Shown here: positions 27,252 to 35,797 of the stretch, piece by piece
Layout: every line of letters begins with the position of its first letter
Position numbering within the stretch: the stretch's first letter is position 1
DNA from: Mycobacteroides sp. LB1
Lineage (GTDB): Bacteria > Actinomycetota > Actinomycetes > Mycobacteriales > Mycobacteriaceae
DNA: 64,000 bases
Direction of reading: 5' to 3'
Assembly: GCF_013449725.1 (NCBI RefSeq)
Contig: NZ_JACCFF010000001.1
Location: 372,001-436,000 of the forward strand
The notes under the pieces: model-generated
What the model was told of the DNA's origin: nothing
Databases searched by the model: none
Seen by the model: the letters and a program-made list of their open reading frames with translations, nothing else
Translations under genes and position numbers: made by a program

Positions 27252-28079
27252 CTAACTCGCCGGGGCCTCGGCTACTGCGAGTTCCTGCTTCCAGACACGG
27301 AAGGTCTCCTCGGTACGGCCGCGCCGCCAGTATCCGGAGATGGACGACGCCCATTTCGGGCCCACCCCGCGCTCCTTACGGATGTATGGACGCAGGTTAT
27401 GCATGACGGTCTGCGCCTCGCCGTGGATGAAGACCTGTACCTGCCCGGGCAACCATTCGGCGGCGCGTACCGCCGCGATCAGCGGGGCGTTGTCCCCCGC
27501 CTGGCCCTCGCCGACCTCATCGGCGTCGCCGCCGCGGTGTACCCAGACAACGTCGACATCGCCGCGGGTGTCGAACTGGATCTCGTCCTGCGGACCGGCC
27601 ACCTCGATGAACACCTTGGCGCGGACATTCTCCGCGAGTGCCTGTAGCGCCACGCTGATAGCCGGGATCGCCGACTCGTCCCCGGCGAACAGATGCCAGT
27701 CGGCGGCGGGATCGGGCGAATACCCACCGTTGGGATCGGTGGCGTACAACCTGTCTCCGGGCTTGGCCCGGCCTGCCCACGGGCCTGCCACTCCGGTATC
27801 GCCGTGCACCACGAAGTCGATGGCGATCTCCCGACGATCGGCATCGACGGAGCGGATGGTGTAGGTGCGCACCGTGGCCTGCATCTCGCGCGCCTGGTCG
27901 ATATCACGCGGCCCCGGCCCTTCGTGGCCGTCCGGAAGGAATATCAGCTTGGCGTAGCTGTCGGTGAACGAACTGGCCTCGAATCCGTCAAATCCGGTAC
28001 CGCCGAGCACCACCCGGGTGATATGCGGGGTCACCTGCTCGGTCCGAACTACCTGAAACTCATGTAAAGGGCGCGTCAT
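27252..28079 (-). CDS. viuB: Siderophore-interacting FAD protein (ViuB-like)
   Basis: 275 residues. N-terminal FAD-binding barrel with ATVRTYTIRS (RxYTxR motif) and VVHGDTGVAGPWAGRAKPGD, followed by the SIP domain with GDESAIPAISVALQAL and FIHGEAQTVMHNLRPYI. SIP-family enzymes reduce ferric siderophores in the cytosol to release iron. Located between xerC and dprA as in M. tuberculosis (Rv2895c). Confidence 0.9.
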   Translation of the reverse strand: MTRPLHEFQVVRTEQVTPHITRVVLGGTGFDGFEASSFTDSYAKLIFLPDGHEGPGPRDIDQAREMQATVRTYTIRSVDADRREIAIDFVVHGDTGVAGPWAGRAKPGDRLYATDPNGGYSPDPAADWHLFAGDESAIPAISVALQALAENVRAKVFIEVAGPQDEIQFDTRGDVDVVWVHRGGDADEVGEGQAGDNAPLIAAVRAAEWLPGQVQVFIHGEAQTVMHNLRPYIRKERGVGPKWASSISGYWRRGRTEETFRVWKQELAVAEAPAS

Positions 28080-28154
28080 ATCGCCTCCTGCGTCGAATCC
28101 CCTATGTCAATTGCCTTGACTATACGTAGGAATGTCCGCCGCCGGGTGCCTCCG

Positions 28155-28817
28155 TCACGGCAGCATGCCTCTGACGATCAGCTCGGCCGCGGCTTCGGCG
28201 TGGGCATGAACTTGCTCCGGAGCGAACACGCCATCGCCGAATACAGTGCGTGCCAGCGCTTCGCTGCTGAACAAGGCAGCGGTGCCTGAGGTGATGAGAA
28301 AAAAACTGGTCTGCAGCGGCACATCACGCAGCTCCCCCGCCTTGACCGCCTCCTCGTAGACCGGGCCGAGCCGTTCCTGCATGGGTATGACGTAGGCCTT
28401 ACAGATGTGCTGCAGCCTGTCGCTGTCCTGGCCCGCCTCGATGTCCATGATGCGGATCAATTCGGGGTGTTCGGCGGCGAAGATCACAAACATCTTGATG
28501 AATCGTTTGATCCGTTCGGCGGAACTTAAGCTCTCGTCGTCGTCGGCCAGGACCTTGTCGATGATCGCCTGGAACCCCCAGTCGACGGCGGCATACCAGA
28601 GCTGCTCCTTGGAGGAGAACCGTTGATGTAGGAGGTTGTGGCTCACGCCAAGCTCACGATTGAGCGTGCGCATCGACATGCCCTGATAGCCGTGGGTGGC
28701 GAATGCGTGCAGCGCCGCGGTGAAGATCGCGTCAGTCGACACTCCTTCGCCGCCCTTGCGCGGTCTGCCACGAGGGCGCCGCATGAGCTCACCGGTATCA
28801 GTCACAAAATCCATCAT
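28155..28817 (-). CDS. TetR family regulator
   Basis: 220 residues with an N-terminal basic tail (RRPRGRPRKGGEG), then the TetR helix-turn-helix IFTAALHAFATHGYQGMSMRTLNRELGVSHNLLHQRFSSKEQLW. The C-terminal helical domain is of the type often found with hydrophobic ligands. It is divergent from a DoxX-like gene at 28919, its likely target. Confidence 0.88.
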   Translation of the reverse strand: MMDFVTDTGELMRRPRGRPRKGGEGVSTDAIFTAALHAFATHGYQGMSMRTLNRELGVSHNLLHQRFSSKEQLWYAAVDWGFQAIIDKVLADDDESLSSAERIKRFIKMFVIFAAEHPELIRIMDIEAGQDSDRLQHICKAYVIPMQERLGPVYEEAVKAGELRDVPLQTSFFLITSGTAALFSSEALARTVFGDGVFAPEQVHAHAEAAAELIVRGMLP

Positions 28818-28918
28818 CCCCTTCGCTCGTCGGCAACGTGGTCATCGTGTCCACACACTGGTCATGATCTTTATCGGGTTCGCCGAATACCGCCGTTACA
28901 CCCGGGCATACTGACGCG

Positions 28919-29284
28919 ATGGATACCTGGTTGTGGATCTGTGCCGGCGTGCTGGCGGTCGCGCACCTGGGAGCGGGCGTGTTCAAGCTGGTCACGCCGT
29001 ACGAGAAGATCGCCGGGAACCCGAACCTTGCCTGGGCCACCGATTTCTCACCCAATGTGGTGAAGGCAATCGGTGGATTGGAGGTGCTCGGCGCCATCGG
29101 CGTGGTGGCCCCGCACGCGACCGGCATCGCCCCGGTTCTGAGCCCGCTGGCCGCCGCCGGGCTCGCGGTGTTGCAGGCCGGCGCCTTTGGTGTCCACGCC
29201 CGCCGCGACGAATGGAAACTCACCCCGGTCAATGTGATCCTGATCGCGCTTGCGGTGTTGGTCGCGTTCGGCTGGTACGCGTGA
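28919..29284 (+). CDS. DoxX-like membrane protein
   Basis: 121 residues with four hydrophobic helices, for example WICAGVLAVAHLGAGVFKLV and IGGLEVLGAIGVVAPHATG, and the DoxX-type sequence of Gly and Glu in the second and third helix. DoxX-family proteins are small inner-membrane proteins linked to redox or quinone functions; the exact role here is unknown. Probably controlled by the divergent TetR gene. Confidence 0.8.
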   Translation: MDTWLWICAGVLAVAHLGAGVFKLVTPYEKIAGNPNLAWATDFSPNVVKAIGGLEVLGAIGVVAPHATGIAPVLSPLAAAGLAVLQAGAFGVHARRDEWKLTPVNVILIALAVLVAFGWYA

Positions 29285-29300
29285 CTGAATCCAGCCAGCG

Positions 29301-30200
29301 CTAGGGTGCGCCAACAAGATTGGCCTCCTTGCGGAACTGTTCACTGATATGGGCCGCGAAAGCGACCGTTTCCGGTGTGACGACCTTTCCTCTCCACACG
29401 AGGGCGAGGCGCCCGCGCATCACCTGATCGGACAGGTCAATCTGCCGGAGCCCGTCCAGGCGGTCGCGGGGAAGCTCCGGCGCGACGGCGATGCCGAGAC
29501 CCCGGGTAACGAGATGGCTCATCATATCGACTGAGCTCGTTTCAAAGGCGATACGTGGCGCGAATCCTGTTGCCAGGCAAGCCTGGTCAAGAATCGCCCG
29601 AACACCGGACCCTTGCGGGTGACTGATGAGTGGGCGATTCTGCAGTTCCGTGAGGGTGATTGATGCGCGTCCCGCCAGGGGGTCGTCGCGATGGACTATC
29701 GCCACGATGTTCTGTTGGGCGAGAAGCTGCTCGCAGAGTTGAGGAGGCGGTGGCGCGGCCCGTCCGACTACCGCCATGTCGAGGTGCCGTTCGAGCACTG
29801 CGGCGGTGAGCTGATCCGACCTCGCTTCGGTGAGGGTTATCGACACCGCAGGGTGCGCCTCGTGGAAGGCAGCCAAGGCGTCCGCAAGCAGAGGTAGCGG
29901 GTGAGCGACCGTTCCTATCGCCAAACGCCCGCACAGTATTCCCGCCATGGCATCGGCGGTTGTCCGTATCTCACCAACGGTCTGAAGTGCCATTTCAGCA
30001 AGCGGGACCAGCGCCTTCCCAAACTCGGTCAGCTTAAGCGCTCTGCTCGAACGGTCGAACAGCTCGTGGCCGAGCTCCCGTTCCAGCCGACGAACCTGTG
30101 CGCTTACCCAAGGTTGAGCGACATGGAGAGCTTCAGCTGCACGAGTGAAACTCGCGTGATCGGCCACCACGAGGAAGTACTCAAGCTGCCTCAGTTCCAT
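29301..30200 (-). CDS. LysR family transcriptional regulator
   Basis: 299 residues from ATG 30200 (MELRQLEYFLVVADHASFTR). The helix-turn-helix is AAEALHVAQPWVSAQVRRLERELG, and the effector domain follows, with IGTVAHPLPLLADAL at its first strand. It resembles the CbbR/CysB-like LysR group; no target is certain. The next gene upstream on the same strand is a 51-residue membrane peptide. Confidence 0.88.
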   Translation of the reverse strand: MELRQLEYFLVVADHASFTRAAEALHVAQPWVSAQVRRLERELGHELFDRSSRALKLTEFGKALVPLAEMALQTVGEIRTTADAMAGILCGRLAIGTVAHPLPLLADALAAFHEAHPAVSITLTEARSDQLTAAVLERHLDMAVVGRAAPPPPQLCEQLLAQQNIVAIVHRDDPLAGRASITLTELQNRPLISHPQGSGVRAILDQACLATGFAPRIAFETSSVDMMSHLVTRGLGIAVAPELPRDRLDGLRQIDLSDQVMRGRLALVWRGKVVTPETVAFAAHISEQFRKEANLVGAP

Positions 30201-30263
30201 ACAAATCACCTATACCCGACAAACCTGATGAGAGACGCCTCCGGCACCCCTGCCAAGGAAGCA

Positions 30264-30419
30264 TCAGTAGTTGATGGGCCAGAAAGACCCAAATTTCGCT
30301 ATTCCCAGAGCAATAAAGAGGATCGATATCAGTGTCGCCGTCACAAGGTCGTTCATGTGCTCGAAGAGAAATCGTCCGTCACTCTTCCGTGCCTCATAGA
30401 TCTGAAATCCAGGTTCCAT
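30264..30419 (-). CDS. 51-residue single-span membrane peptide
   Basis: A short reading frame with a good ribosome site (AAAGGA, eight bases before ATG 30419). The product starts MEPGFQIYEARKSDGRFLFE, then has one membrane helix (LVTATLISILFIALGIA) and a short aromatic end FGSFWPINY. It fills most of the 316-base gap between the LysR and DUF1275 genes. Length and composition look like a real small membrane protein. No family recognised; it may accompany the DUF1275 permease upstream. Confidence 0.6.
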   Translation of the reverse strand: MEPGFQIYEARKSDGRFLFEHMNDLVTATLISILFIALGIAKFGSFWPINY

Positions 30420-30516
30420 CACATATTCCTTTCAGCGGAGCTCACATCTGTTTCTAGAGATTTACCGACTCTGGGCCCCTGGCACAGGGCCTCCGCGCTA
30501 CTACGCAGCGCGCCGT

Positions 30517-31320
30517 TCACCCGAGAATGGTCTTCCTGTCGGAGTAGAAGAATGTAACCAGGGTGGTCGCGCCACAGATCAATCCGGCAGTGAGGATCAC
30601 CTTGGACCCGTTGTAGGCCGAAGCTATGACCCCACCGCTGGCAGCACCTAGAGCGAAAGACATGTACAGCAGCGCGTACCCCAGCCAGTCATAGACAGAA
30701 CCTTTCCCAAAAAGGTGCCTCTCGATTCCCTGCCCAAGCTTGACGACCGTCCCCGTTACGTAGCTCAACGGAATCGCGACTTCGCCCTTCTTGACGAAAG
30801 AGGTATTCAAGGCGCCAATTGAGAAGGCCAGCAAGAGGATCGGCGTGAAATGCACGTCAACGTTCGCGTTGAAGCCACGGTCTTGAAGAAAGTCGACTGC
30901 GGCAGCCGCAAGAAGCCCGAATGTCGTGAGCACAGTGGCTCCGTGCGGGTGATTCTTCCAAAATTTGCGCCTGCAAAACGAGGCCACCATTACCCCGAAG
31001 AGAAAGGCCGCGATCATCGAAATCGCGGCGACAGGGCCGGCGCCCGCGACTTGTTGCCTATCGGTGACCCTGAACCAGGTCAGAACCGAACGCTCTGTGT
31101 TTCCGGTCATGAACGTGACGAAATATCCCGCGCTATGCAAGAAGGCCACGGCGCCAACCATCCCGGCAAGCCCGGCAAGCAACCAGGAAAGCCGAGCCTC
31201 GGAGCCAAGTGCGGCGTCACGGGTCACTACCGCCTCGGCAGGCTTCGGAGTGACCGCTTTCTCCAACACCGCAGTCTGCATACCGCTCTTCTGCTTCATG
31301 GCAGCCGGCTCAGGACTCAT
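30517..31320 (-). CDS. DUF1275 (YoaK-like) membrane protein
   Basis: 267 residues from ATG 31320, which overlaps the carbonic anhydrase stop; ATG 31299 is an alternative. Six membrane helices with the family motif GAVAFLHSAGYFVTFMTGNTERSV and ALNTSFVKKGEVAIPLSYVTGTVVKLGQ, typical of DUF1275 proteins, whose function is unestablished. Likely translationally coupled to the upstream beta-carbonic anhydrase, so a role in bicarbonate or CO2 handling is possible (inference). Confidence 0.85.
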   Translation of the reverse strand: MSPEPAAMKQKSGMQTAVLEKAVTPKPAEAVVTRDAALGSEARLSWLLAGLAGMVGAVAFLHSAGYFVTFMTGNTERSVLTWFRVTDRQQVAGAGPVAAISMIAAFLFGVMVASFCRRKFWKNHPHGATVLTTFGLLAAAAVDFLQDRGFNANVDVHFTPILLLAFSIGALNTSFVKKGEVAIPLSYVTGTVVKLGQGIERHLFGKGSVYDWLGYALLYMSFALGAASGGVIASAYNGSKVILTAGLICGATTLVTFFYSDRKTILG

Positions 31321-31927
31321 CGATATCGCCGACGTGGCCGTGCAGCACCACATTCCCGTCGGCAAGCTTGTAGGTCAGATACACGATGGCCAACTTCTTG
31401 GCACGGACCGCATCAGCCACCACCTGGGAACGCTGCAACAACTTGACCCCCGTCTCCTGCACATGACGCGCCTCGAACTCGTCCACTCGCGATAACCCGT
31501 CCTTACGGCCGCCCAAGATCGACGGGATCACCCGCACCACCAAATCCCGGATGTACCCACCGGGCACGTCGCCGGTCTCCAGCGCCGCCAACGTCGCCGC
31601 CACCGCACCACACGAGTCATGCCCCAAAATCGCAATCAACGGCACCCCCAATACCGCCACCGAGTACTCAATCGAACCCAACACCGCCGAGTCGATCACC
31701 TGACCTGCCGTGCGCACGATGAACATGTCACCCAGGCCCTGATCGAAAATGATCTCCGCAGCGACCCGACTGTCCGAACACCCGAACAACAACACATCAG
31801 GACTCTGTCCATTCGCGAGCTCCGCACGCCGGGCCACACTCTGGCTCGGGTGCAGCGGAAGCCCACCCACAAAACGCTGGTTACCCTCTTTGAGTGCATT
31901 CCAGGCGGACTTCGGATCAGATGCCAT
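31310..31927 (-). CDS. Beta-class carbonic anhydrase
   Basis: 205 residues from ATG 31927, preceded by AAGGA. Interconverts CO2 and bicarbonate. Zinc ligands and catalytic residues are all present: Cys50-Ser-Asp52-Ser-Arg (FGCSDSRVAAEIIFDQGLGD), His103 and Cys106 (LGHDSCGAVAAT). Cytosolic. The DUF1275 permease gene overlaps its 3' end. Confidence 0.93.
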   Translation of the reverse strand: MASDPKSAWNALKEGNQRFVGGLPLHPSQSVARRAELANGQSPDVLLFGCSDSRVAAEIIFDQGLGDMFIVRTAGQVIDSAVLGSIEYSVAVLGVPLIAILGHDSCGAVAATLAALETGDVPGGYIRDLVVRVIPSILGGRKDGLSRVDEFEARHVQETGVKLLQRSQVVADAVRAKKLAIVYLTYKLADGNVVLHGHVGDIDES

Positions 31928-32270
31928 ATTTCCTTCATACCCTACCTGGGTATTGTATGCCTGTGAGGCTCGACACACCCCAGTGCGGAGCGGCGCTACC
32001 CTGCGCCCCATTGAAATACAAACTGCTGAAAGCGAACTCCCCGACTACCAGGCCGCTTCGACCGCACTATCAGGCCACATGTCACTCCTCGGCGTGCGCC
32101 GCAGACATTGAAAGCAACCGACTCCAATATGCCTGGAAACCATAGATGCTGCAACGCCTATTCGCGATCAGTTGGCAAACACCCACTGCCATAACACACC
32201 CGGACACCCCACGGCCCCGCCGTGCTACCGGCACATTCTCTCCCCCAAAAATACAGCGGGGGAATGCATT
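31928..32270. other. Intergenic stretch without a recognisable gene
   Basis: About 340 bases upstream of the carbonic anhydrase gene, less GC-rich than its surroundings. It should contain that gene's promoter on the reverse strand. I see no RNA gene or convincing reading frame in it. Confidence 0.5.
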
Positions 32271-32576
32271 TCACCTGGTCGGCGACAAAACTGCGCGCGC
32301 GAATCCGGCATGTCCGGCCGCCGTCGGGAAGAGTTCAACCAGTCCCGCTTCAGAGCAAATCGTTCTGGTTACCAGGATATCGCTGCCGTTACCGCCCACG
32401 CATTGCCAGCCAACGACGCCGGAACACACAGCATTGAAGTATCCGGCCAGGAGTTGCTCAGCTTTGAACAGAGAGTCTCGATAGCGGGAGATGTCACCGG
32501 GCGCGAATTGAACTATGTACCAATAGGCCTCGACGAATGGCGCAGGAAGCGCTGCATACGATGCCCCCCGAACCAT
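32271..32576 (-). CDS. Doubtful 101-codon reading frame downstream of dprA
   Basis: Open frame beginning MVRGASYAALPAPFVEAYWY, ten bases after the dprA stop on the same strand. It has no recognisable domain and a composition not clearly that of the neighbours. It could be a small protein of the dprA transcript or chance. Kept only because it fills an otherwise empty gap. Confidence 0.25.
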   Translation of the reverse strand: MVRGASYAALPAPFVEAYWYIVQFAPGDISRYRDSLFKAEQLLAGYFNAVCSGVVGWQCVGGNGSDILVTRTICSEAGLVELFPTAAGHAGFARAVLSPTR

Positions 32577-32585
32577 TGCCGAATC

Positions 32586-33728
32586 TCAGATCGATCGCGT
32601 TCGGCTGGCACGGGTGATCTTCCAGGCACCGTCTGCGTCAATCACCAACTGCTCAAGTTCCAGAATCGCCAGCGCGCCCTGGACCCTTCGACTGGTCAGC
32701 CCGGATTCAATGACCAACTGCTGCAACAAGGCACTACCCCGGCCAGGCAGCGCTTCGTAGACCCGCTTTTCGTCCTCGCCGAGTGCGTCTAGTGCGCAGG
32801 CGGGTCGTCCCGATTCCTGCGCGAATTCCCCCAACCGACCCGCCAGTTCAACCACATCCTGGGCGGAGACGACCAATTGTGCACCGCGTTCCGCGATTTC
32901 GATATGGGTACCGGCCGATGCGGTGGAGGTGACGGGCCCTGGCACCGCACCAACCGGCCGTCCAAGCGCCCGCGCCCAGGCCGCCGTGTTCGCCGCCCCG
33001 CTGCGTACACCTGCCTCGACGACAACGGTCGCACCGGACAGCGCCGCCACCAACCGATTTCGGGTGAGGAAGCGGTATCGAGCCGGCCGAACTCCCGGCG
33101 GATACTCACTGACCACCAGCCCGTGCCGGGCGATGCGATACAACAAAGCCGAGTGGCCGGCGGGATACGGCACGTCCACACCACCGGCCAGCACCGCGAC
33201 CGTCATGCCGTCACTGCCCAGGGCCGCGCGATGCGCCGCACCATCGATCCCGAACGCGGCGCCGGAGACCACTGCAACTCCGCGGGCCACCAATCCGGCA
33301 GCCAGCTCGGCCGCCACATGCTCGCCGTATCCGGTGCAGGCGCGCGTACCGACCAGCGCTGCTGCGCGCGCCGAGACCTCCGGCAAGGATTGCTCACCGA
33401 TCACCCAGAGTGCAAGCGGCTCTCGTGCATTCGGCATCCGTTTCGTATCCGCCAGTGCGAAACCCTGGAACTGCCACGCCGGCCATTCCGCGTCATTCGG
33501 CGTCACCAGCCGACCACCGAGTCGGGCCAGAATCTCCAGATCCTCGCGACCGCGGTCGATACCGTGACGGGCCTGCACGATGCCCCGCAGCCGATCCGGC
33601 ACATCCAACCGGCGGACCCGCTCGGCCGTCTCGTGCGCACCGAACACCGACACCATCGCCGCCAGCTCGGCACACGGCGCCTCGGTAACCCGTGACAGGT
33701 ACGCCCAGTCGGCCAGATCGCCGCTCAT
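32586..33728 (-). CDS. dprA: DNA processing protein DprA/Smf
   Basis: 380 residues. Loads RecA on incoming single-stranded DNA during transformation in competent bacteria; its role in mycobacteria is unclear. The Rossmann core holds VGTRACTGYGEHVAAELAAGL, VVSGAAFGIDGAAHRAAL, VAVLAGGVDVPYP, and RNRLVAALSGATVVVEAG; a C-terminal winged helix follows (LLQQLVIESGLTSRRVQGAL). Its start overlaps the stop of the comM 3' fragment. Because the island splits comM upstream, dprA is cut off from the original operon promoter. Confidence 0.93.
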   Translation of the reverse strand: MSGDLADWAYLSRVTEAPCAELAAMVSVFGAHETAERVRRLDVPDRLRGIVQARHGIDRGREDLEILARLGGRLVTPNDAEWPAWQFQGFALADTKRMPNAREPLALWVIGEQSLPEVSARAAALVGTRACTGYGEHVAAELAAGLVARGVAVVSGAAFGIDGAAHRAALGSDGMTVAVLAGGVDVPYPAGHSALLYRIARHGLVVSEYPPGVRPARYRFLTRNRLVAALSGATVVVEAGVRSGAANTAAWARALGRPVGAVPGPVTSTASAGTHIEIAERGAQLVVSAQDVVELAGRLGEFAQESGRPACALDALGEDEKRVYEALPGRGSALLQQLVIESGLTSRRVQGALAILELEQLVIDADGAWKITRASRTRSI

Positions 33729-34183
33729 CGCTTGTCGCGGAACGTCAATGCGAGCTTGACATCTTCAACACTCGGTACATCTCGTCCGCCGAGATCTGAC
33801 AGAGTCCATGCAACGCGCAAGCAGCGGTCCAAGGCGCGAACACTGATAAGGCCGCGCTCCATGGCGTTGCGTAGCGGCTCCATGACCACTCGCGAGGGCC
33901 GGAACTCCTTGCGTAACAGCGGACCCGGGGCATCAGCGTTGACCCGAAATCCGTACGCCGACCATCGAAGCGCCGCGCGCTCGCGGGCCAGCGTGACGCG
34001 CTCACGTACCAGCGCGGTGCCCTCAGTGTCATCGTTGAGGGCGTTTTGACTGACCGGGTGCATCCTTACCCGAAGGTCCACCCGATCAAGCAGCGGCCCC
34101 GACAACTTACCCAAGTAGCGTCGGCGCAGCGGCGCGGCGCACGTGCAATCACGTGGGTTCGCCGGAGCGCATGGGCACGGATT
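33725..34183 (-). pseudogene. comM: comM 3' fragment (Mg-chelatase-like ATPase, C-terminal 152 residues)
   Basis: The frame starts abruptly with NPCPCAPANPRDCTC, the conserved cysteine-rich segment that follows the Walker B/sensor region in ComM/YifB. It continues through LSGPLLDRVDLRVRMHPV (arginine finger region) to the C-terminal helical domain RALDRCLRVAWTLSDLGG. The missing N-terminal 347 codons lie 26 kb away at 60459-61499. Joining the two at the shared GCT gives a 499-residue protein. A GTG in the island (34207) could allow translation of the fragment, but an ATPase lacking its Walker motifs cannot work. Confidence 0.93.
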
Positions 34184-34285
34184 AGCGGTTCTCTTACCCG
34201 ACGACACGTGTTGGATTTCTGTGGCTTACGTGGAAGTAAGGCAGGATGTCTCGGCAGCTGGCATTGCCCGGAACGGAGGAGTCCG

Positions 34286-35797
34286 TTGGATCAGTACATC
34301 GGTGAGGGTTGGTGGCTCGAGTTCTACGACCGGCGCAAGCCATTCGTGACTGCAGGTAAGACGTATGGCCAAGATCCATACGAGATGGCTCGACGGAACG
34401 GAGCCATTGACGGGACGCCGTACTTCGTCGGCCCCGATGGTCGCGCCGACGCACGGATCAATCTCTTTTGGCGCGAGCCATCGGTAAGGGCAATGGCCAG
34501 AGGAACCCAAAGGCGCTACGCGTTGTCCTTGCGGATATGGCTAAATTTCTTGAGCGCGGTCGGTGTGCCATGGGACCGGGCCGACGCGACAACACTGGCC
34601 GATTTCAAGACTTGGCGAATGTCTGCCGAGGCAGCGCAAGTCCACGTCGGAGCGAGCACGTTTCAGTTGGATCTTGCTGCAGTCAGCCGTTTTTATGAGT
34701 GGGCAGCCTTAGCTTGCGACGGCGTCAGGAATCCTGTCAGGTTCCGCCAAGTCAGACGCGGCAACCACCACCACGAGCTGGGGCTGGAGAGAGAGGCACG
34801 ACCCACAGGAGTACGACGAGCCGATGTGAAATGGTTGACGCCAGCCGCGTTCAGGCTCTGGCGCGACGTCGGACTACGCGGATTCACCGCGGACGGCGTT
34901 CCCTGCGAATCTTGGTCGGGCACCGTAGAAGATCGCGACGTAGCGTTCGTTGAGGGCCTGTTCGGAACTGGACTGCGATGCGGAGAATGGTCGAGCGTAC
35001 TAACTATCGAATTGCCACAATCACTGCACCGCCGTTTGCATCGAAGATGGCTTGCCTCCGCGTGTGCGAAATACGGTGTAGGCAGGCGCTACTGGCTGCC
35101 CAAGCGAGTGGCACAAGCGGCTAATTTTTACCTCCATGAAGGAGGACGCGCCGAAGCAATCGCGTTCGCCCAAGCAAGGAGTCTGTACAGCCAGATTCCA
35201 GATCTACTCATCGTCGACAAAGTAGGCGATGGATGGGTCAACGTCCGCAACGGCAATCGACTACATCGAATGACGTTGGATGCCTTGGACCCTCCGTTAC
35301 GAATGCGACTGTTCCGCGAGACCGACTCTGGACTTGAGCCACTATGTTTGTGGCTCAACAGTAACGGCCTTCCACGGCCGAAAACCGCATGGAGCAAGAC
35401 TTTCCGTACCGCCAACGGCCGAGTGCAACGAACACTACAGAAATCAGACGGACTCTCGGCGCATCTGTGGGCGCGGCCACACATGCTGCGACATAGCTTT
35501 GCGTTGCGTTGGTTCTCGGTCGCGACATTCGTCGCATGGGAACGAACGTCTGGACTAACAACCGCTGAGCAGCGTGATTTTCGCAATCAATTAGGGGACA
35601 TATGGTTTCTGCTCTCCACCCTGCTCGGTCATCGCAGCGCAGAGACTACGCGGAGTATCTACTTGGAGCCGTTCCAGAACTTGCACGTTGACCAACTGGT
35701 CGCCGTCATGGACTCCGACGACCGCGCGGCTCTGGAACGACTAATCGGGGCTATCAGCACGAATGAGCCCCGCGTCCTATCGGTCACCGCGCTGTGA
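34286..35797 (+). CDS. Tyrosine recombinase, first gene of the island integration module (GinA-like)
   Basis: 503 residues from TTG 34286, chosen because GGAGGA sits five bases before it and because earlier in-frame codons run into comM sequence. The C-terminal catalytic domain is canonical: GTGLRCGEW (first Arg), RPHMLRHSFALRWFS (His-x2-Arg), LLGHRSAETTRSIYLEPF (His and nucleophilic Tyr). The N-terminal region (YALSLRIWLNFLSAVGVPW) is a SAM-like core-binding domain. It overlaps the next gene by four bases. The order of three large recombinase-like genes plus a small one matches GInt islands (ginABCD) and is related to Tn554-type modules; naming by analogy. Confidence 0.85.
   Translation: MDQYIGEGWWLEFYDRRKPFVTAGKTYGQDPYEMARRNGAIDGTPYFVGPDGRADARINLFWREPSVRAMARGTQRRYALSLRIWLNFLSAVGVPWDRADATTLADFKTWRMSAEAAQVHVGASTFQLDLAAVSRFYEWAALACDGVRNPVRFRQVRRGNHHHELGLEREARPTGVRRADVKWLTPAAFRLWRDVGLRGFTADGVPCESWSGTVEDRDVAFVEGLFGTGLRCGEWSSVLTIELPQSLHRRLHRRWLASACAKYGVGRRYWLPKRVAQAANFYLHEGGRAEAIAFAQARSLYSQIPDLLIVDKVGDGWVNVRNGNRLHRMTLDALDPPLRMRLFRETDSGLEPLCLWLNSNGLPRPKTAWSKTFRTANGRVQRTLQKSDGLSAHLWARPHMLRHSFALRWFSVATFVAWERTSGLTTAEQRDFRNQLGDIWFLLSTLLGHRSAETTRSIYLEPFQNLHVDQLVAVMDSDDRAALERLIGAISTNEPRVLSVTAL

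Noticed and set aside
34184-34186. tRNA-type attachment site at the island junction
   Set aside because: No tRNA lies at either end; both flanks are comM coding sequence and only AGC is shared.
34046-34285. In-frame upstream extension of the first recombinase into comM
   Set aside because: The extension is antisense comM sequence; the TTG at 34286 has a strong ribosome site inside the island.
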